Shown here one piece after another: positions 27,940-39,225 of a DNA stretch of 64,000 nt; within the stretch, counting starts at the first letter, position 1, and each line of letters opens with the position of its first letter. The notes under the pieces were generated by a model. It had not been told where the DNA came from and searched no databases. It worked only from the letters and a program-made list of their open reading frames with translations. Origin of the DNA: CAVWSM01 sp963798505 (GTDB lineage Bacteria; Actinomycetota; Actinomycetes; Jiangellales; Jiangellaceae); contig CAWCTX010000015.1 in the NCBI GenBank assembly GCA_963798505.1, positions 1 to 64,000 of the forward strand. Direction: 5' to 3'. The translations under genes were made by a program, and so were the position numbers.

Positions 27940-28955
27940 GCCCGCTCCTCCTCCGGGATCGACCCGTCGGCGGCCTGGTCTTCGGCTGCGTGGCCGGTCA
28001 ACGCGAGGAACACCTCGTCGAGGCTCGGCTGTCCCAGCGAGAACGAGGCGATGCGGATGCCCGAGCGGGATAGCTCGGCCAGGGCCTCAGCCGCACGGTC
28101 GCCGTCGGAGCACGGCGCAGACAGGGCGGCCGGGTCGGCCTCCAGGTGGGCCGCGGATAGCTCGCGCGCGAGCACCCGCTGCGCGTCGAGCCGTTGGTCC
28201 GGGTCGAGCAGGCGCACATTCAGCGCCCCCGACCCGATCGACGCCTTGAGCTGGGTCGGCGTGCCTTCCGCGATCACCCTGCCGTGGTCGATCACCGCGA
28301 TTCCCTCGGCGAGCTGGTCTGCCTCCTCGAGGTACTGGGTGCAGAGCAGGATCGTGGTGCCCTCGGCTGCCAACGCACGGATGATGTCCCACACCTGGTT
28401 GCGAGAGCGGGGGTCCAGCCCTGTTGTCGGCTCGTCCAGGAACATCACCTGGGGAGTAACGACGATGCTGGCGGCGATGTCCAGCCGCCGCCGCATCCCG
28501 CCCGAGTAGTGCTTCACCAGCCGTCCGGCCGCGTCGGACAGTCCGAAAGCATCGAGAAGGTCTGCCGCGCGGGCCTTGGCGGCCGCCCGTTTGATCCCGA
28601 GCAGGCGGCCGAGCAGGACCAGGTTCTCCCGACCCGTCAGTTCCTCGTCCACGGAGGCAAGCTGCCCGGTGAGGCTGATCAGGCCCCGCACCTCGGCTGC
28701 CTCGCTAACGATGTCGTGCCCGAGCACGCGCGCCGAGCCTTCGTCGGGACGGAGCAGGGTCGCGAGCATTCGGATGGTGGTCGTCTTTCCGGCGCCGTTC
28801 GGGCCGAGCACGCCATAGACGGAGCCGGCCCGCACCGACAGGTCGACGCCGTCGACGGCACGCGTGTCGCCGAACGACTTGACCAGGCCGGAAGCCTCGA
28901 TCGCCAGAGGCAATTGGGTCATACCCGTCTGACTGTCAATCGTCGATGAACTCAT
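27936..28955 (-). CDS. ABC transporter ATPase, DrrA-like
   Basis: 339 aa. Walker A is GPNGAGKTT (51-59), the signature is YSGGMRRRL (150-158), and Walker B with the catalytic Glu is VMFLDEPTTGLDPR (170-183). The H-loop region is TTILLCTQYLEEADQLA. The C-terminal DrrA-type extension includes RIASFSLGQPSLDEVFLALT, which is typical of daunorubicin-resistance ATPases. It energises the DrrB-like permease. No substrate-specific neighbour was identified, and the position between protease pairs may be coincidental. A second in-frame ATG at codon 12 (MTQLPLAIEA) could be the true start. Confidence 0.9.
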   Translation of the reverse strand: MSSSTIDSQTGMTQLPLAIEASGLVKSFGDTRAVDGVDLSVRAGSVYGVLGPNGAGKTTTIRMLATLLRPDEGSARVLGHDIVSEAAEVRGLISLTGQLASVDEELTGRENLVLLGRLLGIKRAAAKARAADLLDAFGLSDAAGRLVKHYSGGMRRRLDIAASIVVTPQVMFLDEPTTGLDPRSRNQVWDIIRALAAEGTTILLCTQYLEEADQLAEGIAVIDHGRVIAEGTPTQLKASIGSGALNVRLLDPDQRLDAQRVLARELSAAHLEADPAALSAPCSDGDRAAEALAELSRSGIRIASFSLGQPSLDEVFLALTGHAAEDQAADGSIPEEERA

Positions 28956-29039
28956 CGCATCACGCTAAGACCCCAAGCCTGGTTGAGGTCAAGCGGGTTT
29001 GTCGCCGCGAGACGCGGAGCGGCGCTGGCCGGCAGGCTT

Positions 29040-29096
29040 CCTTGCAAGGCGAATGGGGTCCTCGCAAGGCCTGCAGGCCTTGCAGAGGACCCCATT
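29040..29096. terminator. Strong hairpin with nested repeats downstream of protease C
   Basis: AATGGGGTCCTCGCAAGGCC (29052-29071) pairs with 29076-29096 with one bulged A. The loop, TGCA, is itself self-complementary. A further CCTTGCAAGG palindrome lies at 29040-29049. It sits about 40 bases past the protease C stop on the minus strand and has no T-run. Confidence 0.6.
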
Positions 29097-29116
29097 GATC
29101 ACGTGAACGTGATCAA
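29095..29116. promoter_or_regulatory. Perfect 22-bp palindrome abutting the terminator
   Basis: TTGATCACGT, GA, ACGTGATCAA: perfect 10-bp arms with a 2-base centre, only 19 bases after the protease C stop. It could be part of the terminator or a protein-binding site. Confidence 0.5.
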
Positions 29117-29135
29117 TCCGTTCGACGTCGCCGGG

Positions 29136-32100
29136 TCAGCAGCCCACCTTCCCCAGATCGAAGTTCGCGGTGGTGGTCTGACCCGCGGTGATCCGGACCG
29201 TTCTTGTCTGCGGCTTGTACCCGTCCTTCGCCGCGATCAGGGTGAGCGGGTTGTTGCGCCGGTCGATCCAGTACGCGTACGACCCGTCGGACTCGGTGGC
29301 GAAGGTGAACTCCATCGCCCATGAGTTGACCTGCACCGTAGCGCCCTGGAGCGGGCTCTTGCTGCCGTCACAAGCCACGCCGCTGACGACTCCGGCGAGC
29401 TTGCCCCAGGTTAGCGGCGGTGTGACAGTCATCGTCACCCCAACAGGCGCCGCCGGGTACGGCGTGTCCTCGCTGATGGTGACGCCGGCGGTGTAGACGC
29501 CGGGTTGCTCGACCGCGGCCGAGGTCGTCACCGTCACGGTGACGCTGGCTCCGACGGGCAGTGTCGCCGTGGCTGGGGCGACAGAAAGCCAGTCGACGTC
29601 GGCTGCACCGGAGGCGCAGCTGCCGAATCCGGGCAGCATCTCGCTGGCCACGTTGGCGTTGAACTGGCTGACCGATCCGCCGATCTTGAAGAACCCGCAA
29701 GCGGCGCCGCCGCGGTAGCGGGCGGTGTTGGCGTTCGGCAGTGGGCTCCACGCGTCGGTTGCCGGGTCGTATGCGAACCCCGCGTTCGAGATCAGCCCGG
29801 CCTGCACCCCACCGACCACCAACAGCTGACCGTTGGCCACTGAGTAGCTGCTGGCCCACGTGTCGGCCGGAGCGTTGGCCACCTCCGTCCAGCTGTTCGA
29901 CCCCGGATCGTACGAGTAGGTGGCGTTCGTGGCGGCCGTGCCGTTGTTGCCGCCCGTGCAGATCAACGCACCGCCGACCGCGCCGCACGAGGCGAACGCC
30001 ACGGACACCGGGTAGTTGGCCAACGTCTCCCAAGCGTCAGCAGCCACGTCGTAGGCGACCACAGTGTTCGACATCGGAGTGCACCCTGACGTGGTGCACC
30101 CTCCGACGGCGTACACCTTGCCACCCAGGACCGCTTGTCCGGCCGCCGATCGCGGCGCCGGGTTCGGCGCCATCGTCGACCAGGAGTTGGCGGCCGGGTC
30201 ATAGATGTACGTGGCAGGATCCGGCCCGGCCGGCCCCCATCCACCGGAGGCAACGATCTGCCCGTTGACCACGCCAACGGTCATCGCGTTGCGGGCCGCC
30301 GGCAGGTCCGCGATCGGGGTCCAGCCCAGGGTCGCCGGGTCGTACACCCAGCCGCGGGCCGTGGACGCGGTCCCACTGCTGCCACCGATCGAGTAGATCT
30401 TCCCCTCCAAGGTCACGACGCGGTTGTCCATGATCGCCGTCGGGTAGTTCGCAATGTCCACCCACGGAGGCGCGGACGGGCCCGCCACCGACCCTGCGTT
30501 CGCGCCAAAGCCGGCACCCGACCCGGCCGTAGCCGCGAACGACACCGGCGCGTCCAGCCGCTGCAACGGCGTACCAGCCGCACCAGCGATCTGCTGCCGC
30601 GACATGGTTGAGCCATCTGCCCGCTGCATCACGAACTCGCCGCCGGCCTCGCCGAACTCGACCTCGGCCGGTGCCGTGCCCGTGTTGGTGACCGTGAACG
30701 TTCTCGTCGCCGTCCGGTCGCCGAGCCGCAGCGTCGTTGCGACCTCGGCCGGCGTCACCGACAACTCGCCCGCCCGCAACCGGAAGTTCGCGACCGTGAC
30801 ACCGTCGAGGTCGACGTCCACCGTGAGCGCGTGGGACACGTAGTTGCCCGCCGACGCAGTGAACTGCTGCGGACCCGTCGCGGTGGAGAACAGCCAGTAG
30901 AACCCGTCGGGCTGCCCCGGGTCGTCCGGCGTCGGAGAAGTCGTCACGGACGTTTCACCGACCGTTACCGTCGCACCATTGACACCACCGTTGGTATTGG
31001 CGTCTCGCACGTTGCCCACCACGAAGCCACCGGCGACGCTCGGGACGCACTCGAACGAGTTGTCGCCGGGGCTGGCCCATTCGACCGCGTTCCAGAAGAT
31101 GCGGTCAGAGTTGGGCGACCAGTCTGCTGGTCCCCGCGTCGCGGACGACCCGTGGATGGACAGCAGGACGTGCCGGTTGTTGGTCCGCTCCTGTACGCCG
31201 ATCCCGGAGCCGAGGATGCCGCTGGTACTGCGACCGGCATCGGCGATGACCGTGCGCCCCTCCCCCTCGTACCCGCTGAACCAGGCGATCCAGGCTGCGA
31301 GGGCAGGTTCGTGCAGGATCTGGTCCCCGACCGCGAAGCCCTCGAGAACGGGGTGCACCTGAGTGACCTGGTAGAGGTTGGACTGACCCGTGCCGCCCGT
31401 CGAGCTCTTCGTCACCGACGCGGGTTGGCCGGTGAACTCGGACAGCGCCGAAATGCCTTGCCAGTTACCGAAGGCGTGGTCGAGGAAGACCACCCCGGTG
31501 CCGGCGGTGTCGGTCGTGTCCAGGAAACCCTGGAACGCCGCCGCAGTCGGGGCCGCAGTGTTGTAGCCCCACACGACCAGGTCGTACCCGACCACCTGCG
31601 CCAGCTGGCTCGTGCCGAAGAAGTCGACCTCGATCCCCCGACCGGTGAAGTAGTCCTCGAACTGGTCACCCGGATCGGATGTGATCATCGCGATCCGCGG
31701 CTGGTCGAGCACGTAGCCGAAGGCGTCGCACCTGGTTGCGTCGACGGGCACAGCCACGTTGCGTACGACGTTCGCCTGCCCAACCGTTACCGACTCAGTG
31801 ACGGTCTGGTAGCCAGGGTAGACGGGCTCGATGCTCAGCCCGTACGTCGCATCGGCCGGCACGGTGATGGTGAAGCGCCCGGTGTTCGGCCGCGTGAAGA
31901 ACACGCCGTTGGGCACACCGGCAACGGTGACCTTGGCATAGAGCGGCCAGCCGTGCCCGGAGCCGTCGGTCACGCGGCCGGTGATGTTCACGGACGGCGC
32001 AGCCGCCAGCACGAACGACTGTGTCGTAGTCGCGTCCTCGGTGATCGTCACGGTCGCCGTCTGCGTGATGAAACCGAACTTGCTCGACCGTGACGTCGTA

Positions 32101-33711
32101 GTCCCCGATCGGCAGTTCCACGGAGTAGATGCCGTCGGCGGCGGTGGTGAGCGTCCGGTCGACGTCCCCACCCGTCACGCGCACGGTGGCCGCGGGCAGC
32201 GGCGCACCAGCCGACGTGACCGTGCCGGACAGTGTGCCGGTGGGTCCGACGTTGCCGGCCGTCACGAGAGCGAGTGCGTCGAGTCGGCCTTCGCCGTAGA
32301 CGTTGTTGTCATCGGCGGTGCCACCGCACTGCAGATCCTCCTTGTCGATCGCCGTGTCGTCGAGCAGCTCGCGCGTGGCGGTGATGTCCCCGACCAGCGA
32401 TGGAACCGCCGACCACAGGAGGGCCACCGCGCCGGCGGCGTGCGGAGCCGCCATCGAGGTGCCGTTGGCATTGCCGTAGGCGTTGCCGGGCAGCGAGGAA
32501 CGTACGTTGACTCCGGGGGCGGAGATGCTCGGCTTGATCGTGCCGTCCTGGCCGGGGCCGCGCCCGGAGAACGGCGCGATGTTGTTGGCGATGTCGTGGG
32601 CCCCGACCGAGTAGTTGACGATGCGGCTGCCCGGCGACCCGCTCGTTGCGCAGTTGGGCCCGCTGTTGCCGTTGGAGAACACGCCGAAGATGCCGGCCTG
32701 CTCCCACGCCAGCGAGATGTCCTCCATGAACGGGTCGTTAGACGGGATCTGGCTGCCCCACGAGTTGTTGACGATGTGCGGCCGCTTGCTCACGTCTGGC
32801 GCGCTGCCGTCCACCTTGGTCGGAGCCAGCATCCACTGACCGGCCTCGATGAGGTCCAGGTTCGAGCACGTGTTGCACCCGTTGGCCTCGATCCACTTGG
32901 CGCCTGGCGCGACCCCGATCTGGTTGGCCCCGTCGGCGCCGACCATGGTGCCCATGGTGTGCGTGCCGTGCCCGTCGGGGTCACACGGCGCCCCACCGGC
33001 GCATGCGTTGCTGGTGTCCCGCCAGTTGTAGTCGTGCGTGAACGTGCCGTCTCCGTTGTTTCCCCGATACTTGCCGACCAACGCCGGATGGTCGTACTGC
33101 GCACCGGAGTCGATGCTGGCCACGACGATGCCCTCACCCGTCACCCCGATCTGCGACCAGACGTCATCGGCGTTGATGTTCGAGATGCCCCACTCGATGG
33201 CCTGCGTCCCCATGCTCGGGGACTCGGCGAATCCCGGGTCCGGCAGCTCGTAGGTCCGGGGCGCAAGGATCTGGCTCACGCTGTTGAGCGCGGCCAGGTC
33301 GTTGGCCATCTCCGCGGTGCCGTCCCTCACCAGGACGGCGTTGGTGATCCAGTACGACTCGTAGGTCACCTGCTGCGCATCCAGTAGCTCTCGCGCCGAC
33401 GCCTGTGACTCGTCCGCAGTTGCCTGCAAGGCGTCCACCACGAGCTGGCCACGCGCTGTCCAGTCGCGCTCTGCGGGAGCGGCGGACAGATCGGCCCGCG
33501 CAGCGAACCGCACCCAGAAGTCGCTTGTCTGACCGTCGGCCAGGGCGGTGCGTACGGCCTCCTCCATCTTGGCGGCCGGATCGGCCTGGCCGGGCTCGCC
33601 GGGCTGGCCGGCCGCGGGGACCGCCAGTCCGAGCATCGCTGCGATGAGTGCGCTGGCGGCGACCAGGGTCGTCACCGCACGCCTGTGTCGTCGAGCCTGT
33701 TGAGCTAACAC
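29136..33711 (-). CDS. Large secreted S8 serine protease C with Kelch-like repeats, one frameshift
   Basis: The start is GTG 33711 (AGGAGG six bases upstream); the adjacent GTG 33714 is also possible. A signal peptide ends near AVPAAGQPG. The catalytic Asp is in VVASIDSGAQYDH (~201), His in PDGHGTHTMG (~248), Asn in FSNGNSGPN and Ser in NGTSMAAPHAAG (~419). A carboxypeptidase-regulatory-like repeat follows. Near 32083 the frame breaks; removing one C in GAGCAAG restores VEKFGFITQTATVTI. Beyond it lie a ThuA/GATase-like segment, a Kelch-like propeller (KIYSIGGSSGTASTA; KVYAVGGCTTSGC; GALICTGGNNG; LLVVGGVQAG) and a final carboxypeptidase-regulatory-like domain, about 1,525 aa. It lies 34 bases after protease D and is probably co-transcribed with it. 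Confidence 0.82.
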
Positions 33712-33747
33712 CACGCGCCTCCTGTGAGCCGGTGAAACTCCACGGGT

Positions 33748-36700
33748 CTATCGCTTCGAGCCGGTGATCTTGATGCGGTGGACACTGCCTCCGAGCGTTC
33801 CGGCGTACAGATGCTTCCCGTCGGCAGAGACGGTGAGGCTCAGCACGTCGGTGTTGTCGAGGCCTTGGGTCATCGACGCCCAGGACCGGCCACCGTCGTC
33901 GCTCCGCCAGACGCCCCGCCCGTTTCGCAAGACGCCGAGCTCGTCGAAGAACGGGCCCGAGGCGGCGTAGACCGTGTCGGGGTCGGTCGGTGAGAAGGCG
34001 ATGTCGGTCACCCACATGTCCAGGTCGACGTGACTCGCGCGCTGCACCGTGGCTCCAGCGTCCTGGGTCAGCGACAATCGTCGGCCACCGACGAGGACGG
34101 TGCCGGGATCCGTCGGGTGCGCTTCGAGCGTCGTGACGGGGACGTCGGACACCTGCCGGAACGACACGCCTGCGTCGTCGGACACGTACAAGCCGGAGAA
34201 GTCGCCGGCCCACACCCGTTGCGGGTTGACGGGATCTCCTGCGAGTGCCTGGAAGACACGGCCCTGGTCGAACTTGTGCCAGGTCTGTCCGCCGTCGCGG
34301 CTGATGGCGAGGCCAGCGCCAGTGAGACTCACATATCCGGCGTAGACGTGGTCGGGGTTGGCGGGATGGACCAGCAACGACGACGGGAACTCCGAGATGC
34401 GCGCGCGCCTCGCCCAGGTCTGCCCGCCATCGTCACTGCGCCAGACGGTGAAGGACAGGACGGGATCCTTGGTGATCTTGTAGACCACCGAAGGGTTGGC
34501 CGGATCGGTCTGGAGGAACTCCACAGACAGACCCAGCAGGCCCTCGCCACCCGAGGACTGCCACTCGAAATCGCTCGGCTCGACCGACTCTCGGTTTGGC
34601 GGGTGGGTGCGGAAGGTATCCCGGAAGGTGCCGGCTATGAGCACTTCCCCGGCTGCGTCCCTGGCGACGGAAGGCCAAAGACGTCACTACCCGGGACCCC
34701 CGTACGCCGGAACGAGCCAGGCTCGTCGGTGGCGTAGATGCCGGCGCCCGAGGCGCCGACGTAGAACGTGTCCTCGTGCTTCCTGTCCGGGTTGGTCCAC
34801 GTGGCGATGTTCGACTTCACTGACGCAGCGTTGGGATCGCCCCACTGCTGCCACGTGGCCCCGCGGTCGTGTCCCACATAGACGCCGCGGGTGTTGATCG
34901 CATAGACGTCGTCTCCCACCAGCGCCACGTCTTGGAAGCTGCTACCTGTCGCCTGGAAGACCTGGCGGAACGTGGCACCGTCGTCGGTCGACGCGAACAG
35001 CAGCGGAGTGGGGTAGGCCGTGACCAGCAGCAGGTCCCCGTCGCCGGTCACTTCTCCGGCCCAGCCGAGCACACCGGGGCGGAGCAATACCTGCGCTGGT
35101 GACGGGCTGCCGCTCGCCGCACCGCGGACGACCTCCAATCCTCGGGTGGACGTGACATAGAGGTCGTCGTCGATCCAATGCAGGTCCTGGAGCACGGACC
35201 GCGTGCCGGCAAGCTCGATCCAGGTGCCGAGATCCTCGGCCCGGAGCCGGATTCTGCCGGCCGAGTCGGTGACCGCGATGACCTGGCCGTCGGGGCTGAC
35301 GGCGATCTGCGACAGCCGCGTGTCGGGGTGGCTCAGGTCGCGCCACGACTTGCCCGCGTCGTCCGTACGCAGAACGCGTCCTTGATAGCTCGGGTCTGCA
35401 TTGCCACCGTTGAGCGCCGCGTATATGACATCGGTCCGGCTCGGATCGGCGACGGCGCCCGCCAGCGATCCACCCGCCATCGGCATCGTCTTCAGCTGGC
35501 GCCAGGTGTGGAGCTGGTCGGTTGTCTGGAACAGGCTCGGTGAACCCCATGGGAACACGGCCATCTGGCTTTGGTGCACGGCGTCGAAGACAAGCTGTCC
35601 TTCGGCACCGTTGGGGCCGATCGGCTTCCAGTGCCCCGCGCTCGGCGATTGTCGGACTGTTGCTGATACCTCGAACCGCACCGTCCCGGTGAGCGTCACA
35701 CCACCATGTCGAGCATCGGTGGGAACCGCCGCGCGAGCCGTGCACAAGCCCGGATCCTCGACCTGGACCTCTGCCCGCCACAGCGAGGTGCCGGCGGACT
35801 GCATGAGTGCGTTGTGCTCGGCGGTGCCAGGGCAGGCGACCTGCAGCAGAGGCGCCTCGGCCGCAGCGGCGGGACTGCGCACGTAGACCGATGTCGTCGA
35901 CGTCTCCAGCACCGGATCGGGGGTCACGTGCAGTTGTAGATGGCGTACGGCGAGCAGGTAGGGCACCCGCAGATCGACGGTGCCGTCTTCATGCAGGTCG
36001 ACGGCTACCCACCCGGCGACGTCCTGATCCACTGCGGGGACGGCTCCACCGAGGCTCAACGTCGTCGCCGCGGACATGCCCGATTGCACACGCAGCTGGC
36101 GCGGCTGCACGTCGACCTTGATGTCAGAGTCCCCGGCGATCTGTACCGACAGCGACGCCGTGACCTCGTGGTCGCTGACGTTGCGCAGCGCGATGTCCGT
36201 AGTCCGGTCTATGGCCGGCTGTGCGCCGTCGGCTAAACCGAGAGAGACTGCTCGCGGGGAAGGAATCAGCTCGGCTTGCGCCGCCGCAGCGACATCGAGC
36301 CGCCCGGCGCCCTGCTCGCTCGGGCTGAGCTCACCGAGCGGGTGCGTTGCCGATGAGAGCGCGGCGGCAATCTCGTCTGGCGAGTGGCCGGGGTGCAGCT
36401 GTCGCAACAAGGCAGCTGCGCCGGCGACGTGCGGCGCGGCCATGCTGGTCCCGCTCATTCGCACGTGGCCGCCGCCAGGGGCCGTCGACAGCACCTCAAC
36501 CCCCGGCGCGACCAGATCAGGCTTGGCGTTGAAGAGGCCTGTGGGTCCGCGGGAGCTGAAGTCCGCCAACAGGTCGGTCGCGTCGACTCCTGAGATCTCG
36601 ACTTGGACGGAGTCACTGGCAAGGCCACGCTGCAGGGCCGAGGCACTAGCACCCGGGATCTGCATCGCCACAAGGGTTTCCAGCCGCCCATCAGGGATGA

Positions 36701-38030
36701 GCCCAAACGCGTCGACGAGGCCGTCGGATGTGTTCGGAGAAGGCTCGGACGGGGCTTGCCGTGCCTGCGGTTGTGGCGGCCAGAAGTCCGGGATGTAGAA
36801 CAACGCCGCCGCAGCCCCCCGCTCTTCGGCGGCGGCGGCCTGCCCGAGCGCGTTGCCGGTGTCCGAGATCAGGACCGTCTTGTTCGTGACGTCGACATCG
36901 TCGTACGACCCCGGTTCGCCGGTTCCGATGTCGACGACGTCGCTCACGAACGGCGCTACGGGGGCGGGGGCGGAGAAGTCTCGCCGTACTCCGTGCATGT
37001 CCTGCTGCGCTGGGACGAGCATTCTGACCCGGGGTACGACGACCCCGCTGGCACTGGCGCCGACCGCGAGCACGTCGGGTGACGCTGCCGGAGAACCCAC
37101 GCTCTGAGCACCTGGGCCGTCATTGCCGGCCGAGGCCACGACTACAGCGCCAGCGGCCTCCGCCCTGCTCGCCGCCACCGAGAGCGGGTCACTGCCGTCG
37201 CCGGGCCCGCCGAAACTCAGGTTGACGACGTCAGCCCGATGCGGGTTGTCCACGGACACAGCAAGGTCGAGCGCCGCCAGGATGTCCGACAGCTGGCCCT
37301 GCCCGAACCGGTCGAGCACCTTGTAGGCAGCGATACTGGCGTCCGGTGCAACGCCTTGCACGGCTCCGTCGCCGGCGACGATGCCGGCCACATGAGTCCC
37401 GTGCCCTCGGTCGTCCATCGGGTCAGGGTCGTCGTTGACGAAGTCGTAGCCCGTGACGACCTTGTGCGCGTGGCCGAACCCGCCCCCCAGATCCTTGTGC
37501 GTGTAGTCCACACCGCTGTCGAGGACCGCGACGACGACTCCGGCTCCCTTCACAGGGCCGCCGCCCGGAGCAGAAAGTTGCCACACGTCCGGCGCGCCCA
37601 CGAGAGGCACGGAATCGTCGAGCGTCGCCTGGTATGACGTGTTGGGGTGCACTGCCCGCACCCCTGGCGTCGCAAGGATTTCGCTGATTTGGGAATCACG
37701 TACCTGGGCGACGACCCCGTTGAACACGGTCGTCAGTGGCCGCTTCACGATGACGTCGAGCCCGCGGGCTGCTGCATCGCGCAGCACGCTCGCCCGCTGG
37801 TCACGCAGGTCAGCGAGGCGGTCGCGGGAAGCGGCCATGCGCATGCCCAGCGAACCTTCGGCGGCGAGCGCGTCGGCAGCCGGCGGACCATCGAACTCGA
37901 TGATGACCTCGTTCGTGGCGCCGGCGCTGGTGGCTACCGTGGCAGGGGCCGCCAAAGGTGGCGAAAGCGACAGGGCGCAGACGGCGCCGACCAGTGTTCC
38001 CGTGACTGAGACCGATGCGACGCGACGCAT
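33748..38030 (-). CDS. Large secreted S8 serine protease D with BNR-like repeats, one frameshift
   Basis: ATG 38030 follows AGGGG and gives a signal peptide (GTLVGAVCALSLSPPLAAP); an ATG nine codons upstream is less likely. D171 (VAVLDSGVDYTH), H210 (DDRGHGTHVAG), N303 (ASAGNDGPG) and S529 (MSGTSMAAPHVAG) form the catalytic set. A PA-type insert lies between N303 and S529 (KTVLISDTGNALGQAAAAEE). The C-terminal half is a beta-propeller of sialidase/sortilin-type repeats (TDDAGKSWR, STDDGATFR, SDDGGQTWA, SRDGGQTWH, SDDGGRSWA). One base is missing near 34670, after which SVARDAAGEVLIAGTFRD continues to 33748, about 1,428 aa. It lies downstream of regulator 2 and upstream of C, so a regulator-D-C unit is likely. 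Confidence 0.82.
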
Positions 38031-38144
38031 GTCACCCCTGCGGTCGGACGAGCCCATCCGTTGCGGAACGTATCATCATGAACGCGCTGCGTAGTCGGTG
38101 AGCGTTGTCCACTAACGGTCACTGTCCAGAAATGGACAGGCGAG

Positions 38145-39104
38145 TCAGCGCAGCAAGCCCCGTCGATGTGCCTCCAGGCCCGCCTGGAATCGGCTCGTGG
38201 CGTTGAGATGCGCCATCACCTCGGTGATCCGGCGGCGTGCGGTTCGTACACTCACGCCGAGCTGTCGCGCGATGGCTTCGTCCTTCACCCCCGAGGCCAG
38301 CAGGCTGAGTAGCTCAGTATCGAGGCGCCCACCGCCCTCCGCGTCCGCAGCCGGCGCGTCGAGTCGGGGAGCGGAACGCCAGAGCGCGTCGAAGAGGGCC
38401 ACCAGCGCGTCCAACAGACCCGATCGGTGGACAAGCACAACACTCGCTGTGGCCTTCGCGGTCACCGTCAGAGGAACGACGGCCGTCCGTCGGTCGAAGA
38501 TCACGAGCTTCAGCGGCAGCGATGGCAGCACCCGCGCCTGCTCGCCGTAGCCGACCAACTCACGAATGTTGCTCAGCCGCTCCGGCACTTCGAGCGCAGC
38601 GGCACTGTAGATGGCCTTGATCGCGACGCCTCGCCGCAGCCGAACGAGCTCTCTCTCCACTTCACCGGTGAGGTCCGCGGAGTACGGCGGCGTGTCCAGC
38701 GCAAGCATCTCCGACTCGACCGTCAGTCCGAGGTCGCTGGTGCGTCGCACCACCTGGTCACGGCCCATCACTACCTCGACGGCGCGGTTGGTCGCATCTG
38801 TGGACGTGCGCACGCGGAAGTCCGCTGCAAGGTCCGGAATCAGTGACGCGACGGAATCGACCTCCGACCGACGGCGGTCCACCAGTGCGTGGAGGGAATG
38901 GTCGGGGTCTATCGGCGTCGGGAGAGCACCTGGCCGGCGGGCCCGCACCAACCCGGACTCGGCGAGTCGGAGCAACGATGCATCCAGGCGCTTCCGGCCG
39001 ATTCCGAGTGATCGGGCGAGCTCGGTGAGGTTCCCCGACGAGCCTCGCAGCAGGGTTCGATAGACCGCCTCGTCCAGCTCGGACACTCCCAAGGAACGCA
39101 GCAC
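38145..39104 (-). CDS. TrmB/LuxR-like transcriptional regulator 2
   Basis: The GTG at 39104 gives MLRSLGVSELDEAVYRTLLR, which aligns with the start of regulator 1. An ATG 16 codons earlier (39152) is possible; neither has a strong ribosome site. The N-terminal winged helix is LTELARSLGIGRKRLDASLL then RLAESGLV. The middle domain shares LPLKLVIFDRRTAVVPLTV with regulator 1 (LPLKLVLADGDLGLVPLTT). The C-terminal HTH is LLSLLASGVKDEAIARQLGV then SVRTARRRITEVM. It is probably a sensor-activator or repressor of the adjacent protease genes D and C, which start about 115 bases downstream. It overlaps nothing and diverges from the VOC gene at 39226. Confidence 0.8.
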   Translation of the reverse strand: MLRSLGVSELDEAVYRTLLRGSSGNLTELARSLGIGRKRLDASLLRLAESGLVRARRPGALPTPIDPDHSLHALVDRRRSEVDSVASLIPDLAADFRVRTSTDATNRAVEVVMGRDQVVRRTSDLGLTVESEMLALDTPPYSADLTGEVERELVRLRRGVAIKAIYSAAALEVPERLSNIRELVGYGEQARVLPSLPLKLVIFDRRTAVVPLTVTAKATASVVLVHRSGLLDALVALFDALWRSAPRLDAPAADAEGGGRLDTELLSLLASGVKDEAIARQLGVSVRTARRRITEVMAHLNATSRFQAGLEAHRRGLLR

Positions 39105-39225
39105 GCGGTTGACGCTAGCGGTCCCGTCAACAACGCCTATGAAGTGGATCATCCGGCATCTGCGGCGTCATAGCCCCTCAGTTGTCGGATCGTTCTCGGG
39201 GCTAACCCCTGTCCGTACGCTCAGG

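Noticed and set aside
29095..29116. Perfect 22-bp palindrome as a mobile-element end or attachment site
   Set aside because: Only one copy was seen, with no flanking direct repeat or integrase gene; a terminator or operator role is simpler.
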